Source of the DNA: Amycolatopsis sp. DSM 110486
Lineage (GTDB): Bacteria; Actinomycetota; Actinomycetes; Mycobacteriales; Pseudonocardiaceae
Length of the DNA: 64,000 nucleotides
NCBI RefSeq assembly: GCF_019468465.1
Contig: NZ_CP080519.1
Coordinates: 6,937,001 to 7,001,000 of the forward strand
Direction of reading: 5' to 3'
Each line of letters opens with the position of its first letter. Position 1 is the stretch's first letter. The notes below the pieces were generated by a model. That model saw nothing but the letters and a program-made list of their open reading frames with translations, was not told where the DNA came from and searched no databases. The translations under genes and the position numbers were made by a program. Shown here piece after piece: positions 55,801 through 64,000 of this stretch.

Positions 55801-58800
55801 CTCCTCGTGACCACCCGTGACGAGGTCTGGCCCGACCGGATCCACGACGCGCTGGTCGCCCACGGCGCCAAGGCCGAACGGCTCGTCGTCGATCCCGCTC
55901 GCGACGACCTGACCGCCCTGCTCGCCGAGAAACTCGACGGGCTCGGCGGCCTCGCCGGGATCCTTTCCCTGCTGGGCCTCGACGAAGAACCACTGCCCGC
56001 GGCGCCCGGAGTCGGCGCCGGCCTCTACGGCACCGTGTCGCTCAGCCAGGCGCTGCGGCACCTGGAGATCGACGCGCCGCTGTGGGTCGCGACGCAGGGA
56101 GCCGGCGCGCTCGACGGCGAACCGCCGGTCCGCCCCGGCCAGGCCCAGGTGTGGGCGCTCGGCCAGGTCATCGGACTGGAACAGCCGCGAACCTGGGGAG
56201 GTCTCGTCGACCTGCCCGGGAAGTGGGGGCGCCGGAGCGCCGAGCTGTTCGCCGCCGCGCTTTCCTGGGACACCGGCGAGGACCAGCTGGCAGTGCGCGG
56301 GTCCGGAGTGTGGGTACGCCGGCTGGTTCGTACTGCCGGTCGTCCGGGCGGGTGGGCTCCGCGAGGCACGGTGCTGGTGACCGGTGGCACCGGCGGCATC
56401 GGCCGGCACGTGGCCCGCTGGCTCGTCGCGAACGGCGCGGAGCGGGTCGTGCTCCTCTCGCGCAGCGGGGCGAACGCCGGGGACGAGCTGGAATCCGGGG
56501 TTTCGGTGGTGCGCTGCGACGTGGCGGACCGGGCCGCGCTGGCGCAGGTGCTGGCCGGCCTCTCGGCCGAGCTGACCGCCGTTGTCCACGCCGCCGGGGT
56601 CACCGCGTACGAAGAGACCGCCACGACAAGCCTCGAGAACTTCGCTTCCGTGCTTTCGGCCAAAGTGGACGGTGCCAGAAACCTCGACGAGCTGACCGCG
56701 GATCTCGACCTCGACGCCTTGGTGCTCTTCTCCTCCGGCGCCGCGATCTGGGGCAGCCACGGCAACGGTGCCTACGCCGCCGCGAACGCCTTCCTCAACG
56801 GCCTGGCCGAGCAGCGCCGCGCCCGTGGCCTGCCGGCGACGGCGATCGCCTGGGGCGGCTGGCGGAATTCCGGCATGGCGGCCGGCGACGCCGGTCAGCT
56901 GCTGACCCGGCTGGGCCTGCGGATGATGGATCCCGAACTCGCGGTGACGGCGATGGCCGAGGCCGTGGGCAGCGGCGAGACGACACTGACGGTGTCCAAT
57001 ATGGACTGGGCTCGGTTCACCCCGGGCTACACGATGGCACGGCGCCGTCCGCTGATCGAGGACATCCCCGAGGTCGCCGCCGTGCTGAAGGAGGAGGCCG
57101 AAAGCGCTGCGACCACCGGCTCGGGCGACGCCGCCTTCACCGCCGGCCTCGTGCCGCTGGCCGAGACCGAGCGGCGCGGCGCGCTCGCCGATCTCGTGCG
57201 CCGGGAAGCTGCGGCCGTCCTCGGCCACGCCTCCGCCGCGGACGTCTCGCTCGGCAAGCCGTTCCAGTCCCTGGGGTTCGACTCGCTGACCGCGTTGGAG
57301 CTACGCAACCGGATCGGCGCAGCCACGGGCCTGCGGCTGCCCGCCACCCTGATCTTCGACTACCCGACCGTGCCGCAACTGGCCCGGCACCTCGACGACG
57401 CGCTGTTCGGCGGCGCGGCCGACGCCCTCACCCTGGCTCCCGCACCGGCGCCGGCGCAGGCCGACCCCATGGTGATCGTCGGCATGGCCTGCCGGTTCCC
57501 CGGTCACGTCCGCGGCCCCGAGGACCTCTGGCAGCTGGTCGCCGGCGAACGCGACGAGATGACCGGGTTCCCCGCCGACCGCGGCTGGGGCGGGGCCGGG
57601 CTCTTCGACCCGGGACGCGGGGCGCTGGCGTCGGGGCAGGGCGCGTTCCTGGCCGAGGCCGGCGACTTCGACTCCGCGTTCTTCGGCATCTCGCCGCGCG
57701 AAGCGCTGGTCATGGACCCGCAGCAACGACTGCTGCTCGAGTCCGCGTGGGAAGCGCTGGAGGACGGCGGGATCGACCCGTTGGCTCTGCGCGGCAGCCG
57801 GACCGGCGTGTTCGTCGGCGGCACGCCGCAGGAGTACGGCGCCGTGCTGATGAGCGCGCCGGAGGTGGCGGCGGGTTACGGCCTGACCGGGTCCGCGGGC
57901 AGCGTGATGTCGGGCCGGATCGCCTACACACTCGGCCTGGAGGGGCCGGCCGTCACGGTCGACACCGCCTGCTCGTCTTCGCTCATGGCCCTGCACCTGG
58001 CCGGGCAGGCGCTGCGGGGCGGTGAATGCGACCTGGCGCTCGCCGGCGGGGTCACGGTCATGTCGACACCCGGCGCGTTCGCCGAGTTCTCCCGCCAGGG
58101 CGGGTTGGCGACCGACGGCCGGTGCAAGGCCTTCGCCGATGCAGCCGACGGCACAGGCTGGGGCGAGGGCGTCGCGATGCTGGTGGTCGAGCGCTTGTCC
58201 GACGCGCGGCGCAACGGGCACGAGGTGCTGGCGGTGGTCCGGGGGAGCGCCGCCAACCAGGACGGTGCCAGCAACGGCCTCACCGCGCCGAACGGCCCGT
58301 CGCAGCAGCGGGTGATCGCGCAGGCGCTCGCGAACGCAGGGCTCGGCCCAGTCGACGTCGACGCGGTCGAAGGCCACGGCACGGGCACCCGGCTGGGCGA
58401 CCCGATCGAGGCGCAGGCCCTGCTCGCGACCTACGGCCGGGGCCGCGACGAGGACAACCCCGTGTGGCTCGGTTCGCTCAAGTCCAACATCGGGCACACG
58501 CAGTACGCGGCGGGCGCGGGCGGGGTGATCAAGATGGTGCTCGCGATGCGGCACGAACTGCTGCCCCGCACCTTGCACGTCGACAAACCGACCGAGCAGG
58601 TGGACTGGTCCGCGGGCACGGTGCGGCTGCTCACCGAGGCCCGGGCCTGGCCGGCCGGTGACCGGGTGCGGCGGGCGGGCGTCTCGTCGTTCGGCATCAG
58701 CGGGACCAACGTGCACGTGATCATCGAGGAACCGGCGTCCGTCGCCGAACCCGCCCCGGAAACCCAGACGCCAGAGGAAATCCGGCCCTCCGGCCTGTGG

Positions 58801-61800
58801 GCCTGGCCGCTGTCGGCCAGGTCGGCGACGGCCCTGCCCGCCCAGGCGGCCCGGTTGCTCGACCGGGTGGCCGCGGCGCAGGACACCGACGCCGGCGACG
58901 TCGCCTGTGCCCTGGCCACGACGCGCGCCGCGCTGGAGCACCGCGCCGTCGTCCTCGGTGCCGACGAAACCGAGCTGCGCGCGGGACTCGCCGCGCTCGC
59001 CGCCGGCGATGCCGCGCCCGGTGTCGTGCGCGACTTCGTCCGCGACGGTCGCACCGCGTTCCTGTTTCCCGGCCAGGGCGCGCAGCGGCCGGGGATGGGC
59101 CGGGAGCTGGCCGAGGCTTACCCCGTCTTCGCCGAGGCGCTCGACGAGGTGTGCGCCCAGTTCGACGGCGAGCTGACCCGGCCCCTCCGTGACGTGCTGT
59201 TCGCCGATGCCGGGTCCGCGGACGCGGCGGCCCTTGATGACACGGCGTTCACCCAGCCCGCGTTGTTCGCGATCGGCGTGGCCCTGCACCGGCTCCTCGA
59301 GCAGTGGGGCGTACGGCCCGACGTGGTGGCCGGCCACTCGATCGGCGAGCTGACCGCCGCCCACGTCGCCGGGCTGTGGTCGTTGCCGGACGCCTGCCGC
59401 GTGGTGGCCGCGCGGGCCCGGCTGATGGCGGCTTTGCCGGTGGGCGGCGGGATGCTCGCCGTCGCCGCGAGCGAGAGCGAGGTCGCCGACGCGCTCGCCA
59501 CGGCCGATCCGGCCGCGATCGGCGTCGCGGCGGTCAACGGGCCGGCGTCGGTGGTGCTGTCCGGTGGGAAAACGGCCCTCGAAACGCTGGCGCGGCGGTT
59601 CGGCGACCTCGGCCGGCGGGTGAAGTTCCTGCCGGTGAGCCACGCGTTCCACTCGCCGCTCGTCGAGCCCGTGCTCGACGAGTTCGCCACCGTGCTCGAT
59701 CAGGTCGGGTTCGCGCAGCCGCGGATCGCCGCGGTGTCCACGCTCACCGGTGAGCCCCTGTCCGCCGAGCTGTGGGGCGATCCGGGGTACTGGGTCCGGC
59801 ACGCGCGCGGCACGGTGCGGTTCGCCGACGGCGTGCGCGCCCTGCTGGGGTACGACGTCCGGACCGCCTGGGAACTGGGCCCGGGCGCCACGCTCACCGC
59901 GATGGTCGCCGAGATCTGCGCTGAACCTGAAGACCTCATTGTCCTCCCGGCGTTGCGGGGCGAAGACGGCGAAGCACGGGCGATCGTGCGAGCGGTGGGG
60001 CACGCGCACAGCCGCGGCGTCCCCGTGGACTGGACGGCGTTCACCGGTGTCCCCGGGCGACGGGTCGCGTTGCCGACGTACGCGTTCGAGCACCAGCGCT
60101 ACTGGCTGAAGCCCGGCGGCGGCGGTGCGCCGGCGGCGATCGGGCTCACGGCCAGCGGGCATCCGCTGCTCGGCGCCGAGACCCCGGTGGCGGGCAGCGA
60201 CGAGGTCCTGTTCACCGGCCGGCTGTCGCGGGACACGCAGCCGTGGCTCGCCGACCACGCGCTCGGCGGGACCGCGATCCTGCCCGGCACCGCGTTCGCC
60301 GAGCTGGCGCTGCACGCCGGCACCCGGGTCGGCCTCGACTGCGTCGAGGAGCTCACCCTCGCCGCACCGCTGGTGCTCCCGCCCGACGGCGGAGTGGCCG
60401 TGCAGTTGATCGTCGGCGCGCCCGGCGACGCCGGCCACCGCCCGGTCCGGATCTCCTCCCGGGGCGACGACGCTCCTGAATGGACGGTGAACGCGGCCGG
60501 CCTGCTCGGCTCGTCCGCCGTGGCGCCGGCCGGTTTCGCGGACACCGCCTGGCCTCCGGCGGACGCGGTCCCGGTCGACCTCGACGGGTTCTACGAAAGC
60601 CTGGCCGACGGTGCCGTCGTGTACGGGCCGGCGTTCCGGGGGCTGCGCGCGATGTGGCGCCGAGCGGGCGAGGTGTTCGCCGAGATCGAACTTCCCGCCG
60701 AACAGGCCGGGTTCGCGGTGCATCCGGCGCTGGTCGATGCCGCGCTGCAGCCGCTCGCCCTCGGGGTGCCCGCCGCGGACGGGGAACCGGACGTCCGCGG
60801 GGTGCCGTTCGCGTTCGAAGGCGTGCGGCTCTTCGCCGAGGGCGCGGAGACCGCCCGTGTGCGCCTGTCGCGCGGACCCGGTGGCACCGCGTCGGTGCTC
60901 ATAGCGGACGACGCCGGCGAGCCGGTCCTCACGATCGACGCGCTGACGCTGCGGGCCCCGGCCGTGGCTCCGGTGGCTCAGAACAGCGGAGACCTGCTCG
61001 CCCTCGAATGGGGGGCGGTCGAGCCGGCCGCGGGCGAGGTCGCCACGGACTGGGCTGTGCTCGGGTTCGACCCGCTCGAGCTGCGACCGCGGCTGATCGA
61101 GGCCGGGATGTCGCTCAGCACCTACCTCGATCCTCAGTCGCTCGACGACGCCCTCGACGCCGGAGTACCGGTGCCGCGGACCGTCCTGGTGTTCTGCGCG
61201 GCCGGCCAGGAAGACGGCGTGGTGGCGCAAACCCACGCGCTCACCCGCCGCGTGCTGGAGCTCGTCCGGCACTGGCTCACCGACCACCGCCTCACCGAGC
61301 ACCGGCTGGTGGTGGTGACCCGCCGAGCGGTCGCGACCGCGCCGGACGACGAGCCCGAGGACGTGAGCGCCGCGGCCGCGTGGGGCCTGCTGCGCAGCGC
61401 ACAGCAGGAGAACCCCACCCGGATCGTCGTGGTCGACCTCGACGACGAACCCGCCTCGCACCGCGTGTTCGCGGCGGCGGTCGCCACCGGGGAGGCGCAG
61501 CTCGCGCTGCGGGCCGGCGCGGTGCTGGTGCCTCGCCTGCGCCGGGTCGAGGCCGCCGAAGCGGCCGGTGCCGAACCAGGCGACCGTGAACGCGGCCTCG
61601 AGGCGCGGGGCACCGTCCTCGTCACCGGGGCGGGCGGGGCGCTCGGTGGCCACGTGGTCCGGCACCTCGCCGCCGCCCACGGAGTGCGGCACCTCGTCCT
61701 GGCGAGCCGGCGCGGCACCGTCGACCCGGGTCTGCTGGCGGAGCTGACCGAGCTCGGCGCCGACGTGACCGTGGCCGCTTGCGACGTGGCGGACCGCGCC

Positions 61801-63528
61801 GCCGTGGCCGCCCTGCTCGCGGCGGTCCCGGCCGAGCGGCCGCTGGAGCGGGTGGTGCACGTGGCGGGTGCGCTCGACGACGGGCTCGTCACGTCACTCG
61901 ACGGCGACCGGCTCCACGCGGTCCTCCGGCCGAAGGTCGACGGGGCCTGGCACCTGCACGAGCTGACCTCGGCCGAGCTGGTGCTGTTCTCCTCCGCGGC
62001 GGGGATCCTCGGCAGCCAGGGGCAGGCCAACTACGCCGCTGCCAACGCGTTCCTCGACGCCCTCGCCGCGCACCGCCGGGCCGAGGGTCTGCCCGCCCGG
62101 TCGCTGGCCTGGGGCGCCTGGGAGGTCGACGGCGGGATGACCGGGCAACTCGACGAGACGAACCGGACCAGGATGGGCCGCAGCGGGATGATCGGGTTCA
62201 CGCCCGAGCGCGGTCTGGCGGCGTTCGACGCCGCCCTCGGCGTCGACGCGGCGGTCGTGGTGCCGATGCGGCTCGCCGGCGGCACTCCGCCCGCGGGGTT
62301 CGAGGTTCCGCCGGTGCTGCGGGATCTGGTCCGGCTGCCCCTCCGCCGCACCGCGCGGCGCGGCGGCCTGCGCGACCGGTTCGCGGGCCTGGCCGGACCC
62401 GAGCGGGAGGCGGCGCTGGTCGAGCTCGTGCGCGCGGAGACCGCGGCCGTGCTCGGCCACTCCGACCCATCGGCGCTGGAGACCGGCCGGGCCTTCGGGG
62501 AGCTGGGCTTCGACTCCCTGACGTCGGTCGAGCTGCGCAACCGGCTCAACACCGCCCTGGACCTGCGGCTCGCGCCGACCCTGGTCTTCGACCACCCCAC
62601 GCTGGGCGCGCTCGCCGGCGAGCTGGGCACCCTGCTCGACCGGACCGGTGGGGCCGTGCCGCCGCCGGCCGAGGTCGACCGGCAGACCGCGCTCGTCAAC
62701 GGCATCGAGACGCTCTACCGCCAGGCGTGCGAGGCCGGGCAGTACGAGGTGGCCCACCGGGTGCTCACCACGACGGCCCGGCTGCGGCGCAGCTTCACCG
62801 ACGCCGGCGCGGTCGAGAAGGGACCCGACCTGGTCCGGCTCGCCTCCGGCGACGGTCGGTTGCCGCTGGTCTGTTTCCCGTCGACCTCGGTGTGGTCCAG
62901 TGACCAGGAGTTCGTGAGCCTGGCGAGCACCCTGCGCGGGCGCCGGGACATGTGGTCGCTGATGCTCCCGGGCTTCGTGCCCGGCGAGGACGTGGCGGCC
63001 GATCTCGCCGCCCTCGCCGACTACGGCGCGCGGCGGATCGTGGCGCGCCTCGGCGACGGGCCCGTCGCGCTGGCGGGCCGGTCCTCGGGCGGCATGGTGG
63101 CCCACGCCGTCGCCGCCCGCCTCGAGGCCCTCGGCGTGCCGGTCCGCGGTGTGGTCCTGGTGGACACCTACCTGTCCGACAACGAGCAGACCCACTACAT
63201 CATGCCGGTCATGGAGATGCGCACCCTGGAGATGGAAAAGGACTTCGGCCGCATGACCGGGGTCCGCCTCACCGCGATGGCGGCCTACCTGATGCTGTTC
63301 GAGCACTGGCTCCCCGCACCGGTGTCCGCGCCCACACTCCTCGTCCGGGCCACCGAGTTCGTCGGCGCCGAACCCGACGCGGAACCCGTGCCGGGCGAGC
63401 AGTGGCAGACCACCTGGCCGCTGACCCACGACCAGGTCGACGTGCCGGGCAACCACTACAGCATGGTCGAGGAACACCGCGAGGTCACCGCCCGCGCCAT
63501 GCAGGAGTGGCTGCTCGAACGGGAATGA
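52852..63528 (+). CDS. PKS-E: terminal modular type I PKS, two modules plus thioesterase
   Basis: A 3,558-residue protein with coiled-coil head [20 protein letters not shown], matched to the FID-HDLG tail of PKS-D. Domains: KS-AT-KR-ACP / KS-AT-DH-KR-ACP / TE. The TE makes it the last protein of the line, which would release the chain as a macrolactone. M12 would leave a 2,3-double bond next to the carboxyl, as in oligomycin (OlmA7 equivalent). The AT of M11 is almost identical in DNA to that of M2. TGA at 63526 is followed after 17 bp by a strong hairpin terminator, so the operon appears to end here. Confidence 0.97.
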   Translation: MTEDKLRTYLKRVTTDLQQTRQRLKESQERQREPIAVVGMACRLPGGADTPEQLWQLVVDEVDAVGPFPTDRGWDLAALYDADPDRSGTTYTTQGAFLRGAGNFDPSVFGISPREASMMDPQQRLLLEISWEAVERAGIAPLSLRGSRTGVFVGGAALEHTAALMGVPGGEAYALTGGTGSVMSGRIAYVLGLEGPAVSVDTACSSSLVAMHTAIQSLRQNDCSLALAGGAAILATPSGFVAFARQRGLAVDGRCKAFSDAADGIGWGEGAAVVLLERLSDARRNGHRVLAVVRGSAVNQDGASNGLTAPNGPSQERVIRDALASAGLSAAEVDAVEAHGTGTKLGDPIEAQALLATYGQDRLGGEPLWLGSVKSNIGHTQAVSGVAGVIKMVESLRHGVLPATLHVGERSAEVDWSAGAVELLTKAREWPETDRPRRAAVSSFGMSGTNAHVVLEQTPEEEPAEAGAGSGGPASWVVSAGSEAALREQARRLDTVASESAWQAGDLGWALAAGRSRFEHRAVVIGGDRAALVAGVRAVAEGVESPDVVRGLVSGSGGVAGVFAGQGGQWVGMGRALWEASAVFAESMVACERALSPWVDWSLSEVLDDPVAMDRVSVVQPVSWAVAVSLAALWAEAGVVPAVVVGHSQGEIAAACVAGALSLEDGARVVAVRSALIERSLSGLGAMGSIAWPAERVEEAITTLELTGVGVAAVNSPGAVIVSGTIGDVETLVGHCANEGARARRIPVDYASHSAQVDTIAGELRAALGEISPQASAVPMVSTVTGQRVDTTTLDADYWVRNLRSTVRFADAITAVAESGFSRFLEISAHPVLTTAVDEITGGTVLHTLTRNGGTYRQWLTALATAHVTGIDVTLPQPTPRPTYLADLPTYPFQHQHFWLTPEASPERTPADDTFWSIVEQRDASVIAQAVGGGVPAEFWEQALPALNRWRDRDRRRHTLDDWRYRVTWAAASAPPAHLAGIWLLVTTRDEVWPDRIHDALVAHGAKAERLVVDPARDDLTALLAEKLDGLGGLAGILSLLGLDEEPLPAAPGVGAGLYGTVSLSQALRHLEIDAPLWVATQGAGALDGEPPVRPGQAQVWALGQVIGLEQPRTWGGLVDLPGKWGRRSAELFAAALSWDTGEDQLAVRGSGVWVRRLVRTAGRPGGWAPRGTVLVTGGTGGIGRHVARWLVANGAERVVLLSRSGANAGDELESGVSVVRCDVADRAALAQVLAGLSAELTAVVHAAGVTAYEETATTSLENFASVLSAKVDGARNLDELTADLDLDALVLFSSGAAIWGSHGNGAYAAANAFLNGLAEQRRARGLPATAIAWGGWRNSGMAAGDAGQLLTRLGLRMMDPELAVTAMAEAVGSGETTLTVSNMDWARFTPGYTMARRRPLIEDIPEVAAVLKEEAESAATTGSGDAAFTAGLVPLAETERRGALADLVRREAAAVLGHASAADVSLGKPFQSLGFDSLTALELRNRIGAATGLRLPATLIFDYPTVPQLARHLDDALFGGAADALTLAPAPAPAQADPMVIVGMACRFPGHVRGPEDLWQLVAGERDEMTGFPADRGWGGAGLFDPGRGALASGQGAFLAEAGDFDSAFFGISPREALVMDPQQRLLLESAWEALEDGGIDPLALRGSRTGVFVGGTPQEYGAVLMSAPEVAAGYGLTGSAGSVMSGRIAYTLGLEGPAVTVDTACSSSLMALHLAGQALRGGECDLALAGGVTVMSTPGAFAEFSRQGGLATDGRCKAFADAADGTGWGEGVAMLVVERLSDARRNGHEVLAVVRGSAANQDGASNGLTAPNGPSQQRVIAQALANAGLGPVDVDAVEGHGTGTRLGDPIEAQALLATYGRGRDEDNPVWLGSLKSNIGHTQYAAGAGGVIKMVLAMRHELLPRTLHVDKPTEQVDWSAGTVRLLTEARAWPAGDRVRRAGVSSFGISGTNVHVIIEEPASVAEPAPETQTPEEIRPSGLWAWPLSARSATALPAQAARLLDRVAAAQDTDAGDVACALATTRAALEHRAVVLGADETELRAGLAALAAGDAAPGVVRDFVRDGRTAFLFPGQGAQRPGMGRELAEAYPVFAEALDEVCAQFDGELTRPLRDVLFADAGSADAAALDDTAFTQPALFAIGVALHRLLEQWGVRPDVVAGHSIGELTAAHVAGLWSLPDACRVVAARARLMAALPVGGGMLAVAASESEVADALATADPAAIGVAAVNGPASVVLSGGKTALETLARRFGDLGRRVKFLPVSHAFHSPLVEPVLDEFATVLDQVGFAQPRIAAVSTLTGEPLSAELWGDPGYWVRHARGTVRFADGVRALLGYDVRTAWELGPGATLTAMVAEICAEPEDLIVLPALRGEDGEARAIVRAVGHAHSRGVPVDWTAFTGVPGRRVALPTYAFEHQRYWLKPGGGGAPAAIGLTASGHPLLGAETPVAGSDEVLFTGRLSRDTQPWLADHALGGTAILPGTAFAELALHAGTRVGLDCVEELTLAAPLVLPPDGGVAVQLIVGAPGDAGHRPVRISSRGDDAPEWTVNAAGLLGSSAVAPAGFADTAWPPADAVPVDLDGFYESLADGAVVYGPAFRGLRAMWRRAGEVFAEIELPAEQAGFAVHPALVDAALQPLALGVPAADGEPDVRGVPFAFEGVRLFAEGAETARVRLSRGPGGTASVLIADDAGEPVLTIDALTLRAPAVAPVAQNSGDLLALEWGAVEPAAGEVATDWAVLGFDPLELRPRLIEAGMSLSTYLDPQSLDDALDAGVPVPRTVLVFCAAGQEDGVVAQTHALTRRVLELVRHWLTDHRLTEHRLVVVTRRAVATAPDDEPEDVSAAAAWGLLRSAQQENPTRIVVVDLDDEPASHRVFAAAVATGEAQLALRAGAVLVPRLRRVEAAEAAGAEPGDRERGLEARGTVLVTGAGGALGGHVVRHLAAAHGVRHLVLASRRGTVDPGLLAELTELGADVTVAACDVADRAAVAALLAAVPAERPLERVVHVAGALDDGLVTSLDGDRLHAVLRPKVDGAWHLHELTSAELVLFSSAAGILGSQGQANYAAANAFLDALAAHRRAEGLPARSLAWGAWEVDGGMTGQLDETNRTRMGRSGMIGFTPERGLAAFDAALGVDAAVVVPMRLAGGTPPAGFEVPPVLRDLVRLPLRRTARRGGLRDRFAGLAGPEREAALVELVRAETAAVLGHSDPSALETGRAFGELGFDSLTSVELRNRLNTALDLRLAPTLVFDHPTLGALAGELGTLLDRTGGAVPPPAEVDRQTALVNGIETLYRQACEAGQYEVAHRVLTTTARLRRSFTDAGAVEKGPDLVRLASGDGRLPLVCFPSTSVWSSDQEFVSLASTLRGRRDMWSLMLPGFVPGEDVAADLAALADYGARRIVARLGDGPVALAGRSSGGMVAHAVAARLEALGVPVRGVVLVDTYLSDNEQTHYIMPVMEMRTLEMEKDFGRMTGVRLTAMAAYLMLFEHWLPAPVSAPTLLVRATEFVGAEPDAEPVPGEQWQTTWPLTHDQVDVPGNHYSMVEEHREVTARAMQEWLLERE
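52948..57462 (+). other. Module 11: KS-AT(methylmalonyl)-KR(A-type)-ACP
   Basis: KS Cys codon 53461, with DGIGWGEG and the unusual stretch [13 protein letters not shown] after the active site. AT has GHSQG at 54787-54801 and YASH at 55099-55110: methylmalonyl. KR has TGGTGGIG near 56382, no LDD, Trp codon 56749 and Tyr codon 56773 in [10 protein letters not shown] (Asn at the A1/A2 position). ACP LGFDSL, Ser codon 57283. Predicted outcome: alpha-methyl, beta-hydroxyl. Confidence 0.9.
54472..55559 (+). repeat. Near-identical AT tract, copy 2 (module 11)
   Basis: Partner of 8085-9172. Differences are scattered (for example gcg for gtc near 54949 and gtc for ctt near 55036), and the edges are abrupt. 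Both copies code for methylmalonyl-type ATs, so the exchange did not change the predicted extender motif. Confidence 0.93.
57463..62640 (+). other. Module 12 (terminal): KS-AT(malonyl)-DH-KR-ACP
   Basis: KS Cys codon 57970; EGHGTGT. AT has GHSIG at 59332-59346 and HAFH at 59641-59652: malonyl. DH is complete: [10 protein letters not shown] (His codon 60256), YGPAFRGL, Asp codon 60736 in LVDAALQ. KR has TGAGGALG near 61624, LDD at 61873-61881 (B-type) and Tyr codon 62032. ACP LGFDSL, Ser codon 62515. Predicted outcome: alpha,beta-unsaturated thioester handed to the TE. Confidence 0.92.
62818..63525 (+). other. C-terminal thioesterase domain (macrocyclising)
   Basis: An alpha/beta-hydrolase TE follows the last ACP after a helical linker ([20 protein letters not shown]). 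The nucleophile is in GRSSGG (Ser codon 63082), Asp in VLVDTY (codon 63163) and His in PGNHYSM (codon 63454), so the triad is complete. Family role: transfer of the finished chain from ACP to Ser and lactonisation by an internal hydroxyl. The stretch from [20 protein letters not shown] is the lid region. Confidence 0.93.
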
Positions 63529-63545
63529 CGCACACGCCCCGACCG

Positions 63546-63584
63546 GACCCCGCCGGACGCGCACCGCGTCCGGCGGGGTCTTTC
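63546..63584 (+). terminator. Intrinsic terminator of the PKS operon
   Basis: GACCCCGCCGGACGCG (63546-63561), loop CAC, exact reverse complement (63565-63580), then TTTC. A perfect 16-bp stem begins 17 bp after the PKS-E stop. Confidence 0.85.
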
Positions 63585-63633
63585 GCTGGTGCGTGCGTGG
63601 TTTCCGGTGGGGGAGTTCGTCCGCGCCGGGTAC

Positions 63634-63672
63634 GAAAACAGCGCCACCCTTCGGGAGGGCGGCGCTGTTTTC
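63634..63672. terminator. Bidirectional hairpin between convergent PKS genes
   Basis: GAAAACAGCGCC-a-CCCT (63634-63650), loop TCGGG, then AGGG-c-GGCGCTGTTTTC (63656-63672). The stem starts with an A-run and ends with a T-run, so it can act on both strands. It is 21 bp from the stop of the - strand PKS-F. The rest of the gap 63529-63693 shows no gene. Confidence 0.75.
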
Positions 63673-63693
63673 CTGCCGGTGGACGGGTTCCGG

Positions 63694-64000
63694 TCAGTCC
63701 TTGCCGAGGCTGGCCAGGGCGAGGCGGACGAGTTCGGAGTCGTCCGCCTCGAGGATCCGGTCGGTGTCGTCCGGCGGGGGCTCGGGCGTCTCGGGGTCGG
63801 GCGTGCGGGCGAGGTCGAGGAGCGGGTCGAGGAGACCGGCCTGGCGCAGGCGGGCCACCGGGATGGCCGCGAGGGCCTGCCGGATCTCGTCGTCGGGGTC
63901 GGCGGTCGCACCGGCGTCGGCGTCGTCCGGGACGAGCTGCGCGGACAGGTGTTCGGCGAGTGCCGAGGTGCGCGGGTGGTCGAACACGAGGCTCACCGGC
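63694..64000 (-). CDS. PKS-F: C-terminal end of a - strand modular PKS (partial)
   Basis: The - strand frame is open to the window edge; the stop is the TGA complementary to 63694-63696. It reads PVSLVFDHPRTSALAEHL, the last helices of an ACP, then a roughly 75-residue tail with ALAAIPVARLRQAGLLDPLL and DDSELVRLALASLGKD. This is a known type of C-terminal docking tail in actinomycete PKSs, so only the end of a large gene is visible. A GTG at 63996 lies inside the ACP and is not a real start. The tail class fits the head of PKS-D, which suggests the protein acts just before PKS-D although it is on the opposite strand. In oligomycin (from memory) OlmA4/OlmA5 hold this place. Confidence 0.9.
   Translation of the reverse strand, partial: PVSLVFDHPRTSALAEHLSAQLVPDDADAGATADPDDEIRQALAAIPVARLRQAGLLDPLLDLARTPDPETPEPPPDDTDRILEADDSELVRLALASLGKD

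Noticed and set aside
63694..63996. A separate 100-residue gene on the - strand
   Set aside because: The frame is open to the window edge, and the GTG at 63996 lies in the SLVFDHP helix of an ACP, so it is the end of a larger PKS.

Overview
The window is one continuous stretch of a very GC-rich actinobacterial type I modular polyketide synthase (PKS) cluster. Five large PKS genes (called here PKS-A to PKS-E) lie head to tail on the + strand with 14 to 53 bp between them, which suggests one operon. The last 307 bp hold the 3' end of a sixth PKS gene (PKS-F) on the - strand, converging on PKS-E across two strong hairpins. High GC, GTC/CTC/GGC codon bias and recurrent words such as TCCACAGTGGA suggest an actinomycete, possibly Pseudonocardiales (Amycolatopsis-like); this is an inference only. 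I saw no RNA genes, insertion sequences, CRISPR arrays, regulators or tailoring genes.

Layout. PKS-A (1-17321, 5' end outside the window): loading module KS(Q-type signature)-AT(methylmalonyl)-ACP, then M1 (malonyl, B-type KR), M2 (methylmalonyl, A-type KR), M3 (malonyl, DH-ER-KR). PKS-B (17375-31822): M4 (malonyl, dead KR, so a keto group is kept), M5 (methylmalonyl, A2-like KR), M6 (malonyl, dead DH, B-type KR). PKS-C (31838-43408): M7 (AT of an unusual extender class, DH-ER-KR), M8 (malonyl, DH-KR). PKS-D (43450-52809): M9 (malonyl, A1 KR), M10 (methylmalonyl, A-type KR). PKS-E (52852-63528): M11 (methylmalonyl, A-type KR), M12 (malonyl, DH-KR), thioesterase. Module numbers follow physical order only.

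How it works together. The domain logic predicts a propionate-started chain with a ketone (from M4) flanked on both sides by hydroxyls in 1,5 relation (from M2 and M6), the pattern that closes to a 6,6-spiroketal. A branched fully reduced unit (M7) and an alkene (M8) follow, and the chain ends in an alpha,beta-unsaturated thioester that the TE would cyclise. Module by module, PKS-A, B and C match what I recall of oligomycin OlmA1-OlmA3, and PKS-D/E match the roles of OlmA6/OlmA7. The head of PKS-D is of a different docking class from the tail of PKS-C but fits the tail of the - strand PKS-F. So the chain probably leaves PKS-C for the - strand PKS genes and returns at PKS-D. The likely product is a macrolide of the oligomycin/rutamycin/ossamycin/cytovaricin type with its own substitution pattern. 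Ring size depends on how many modules lie on the - strand beyond the window.

Other points of interest are a nearly identical 1.09-kb tract shared by the ATs of M2 and M11, a 209-bp identical block shared by the KSs of M2 and M10, and patches of T-rich codon use around them. These indicate recent gene conversion within the cluster. Domain boundaries are approximate; motif positions were read from the sequence by eye.
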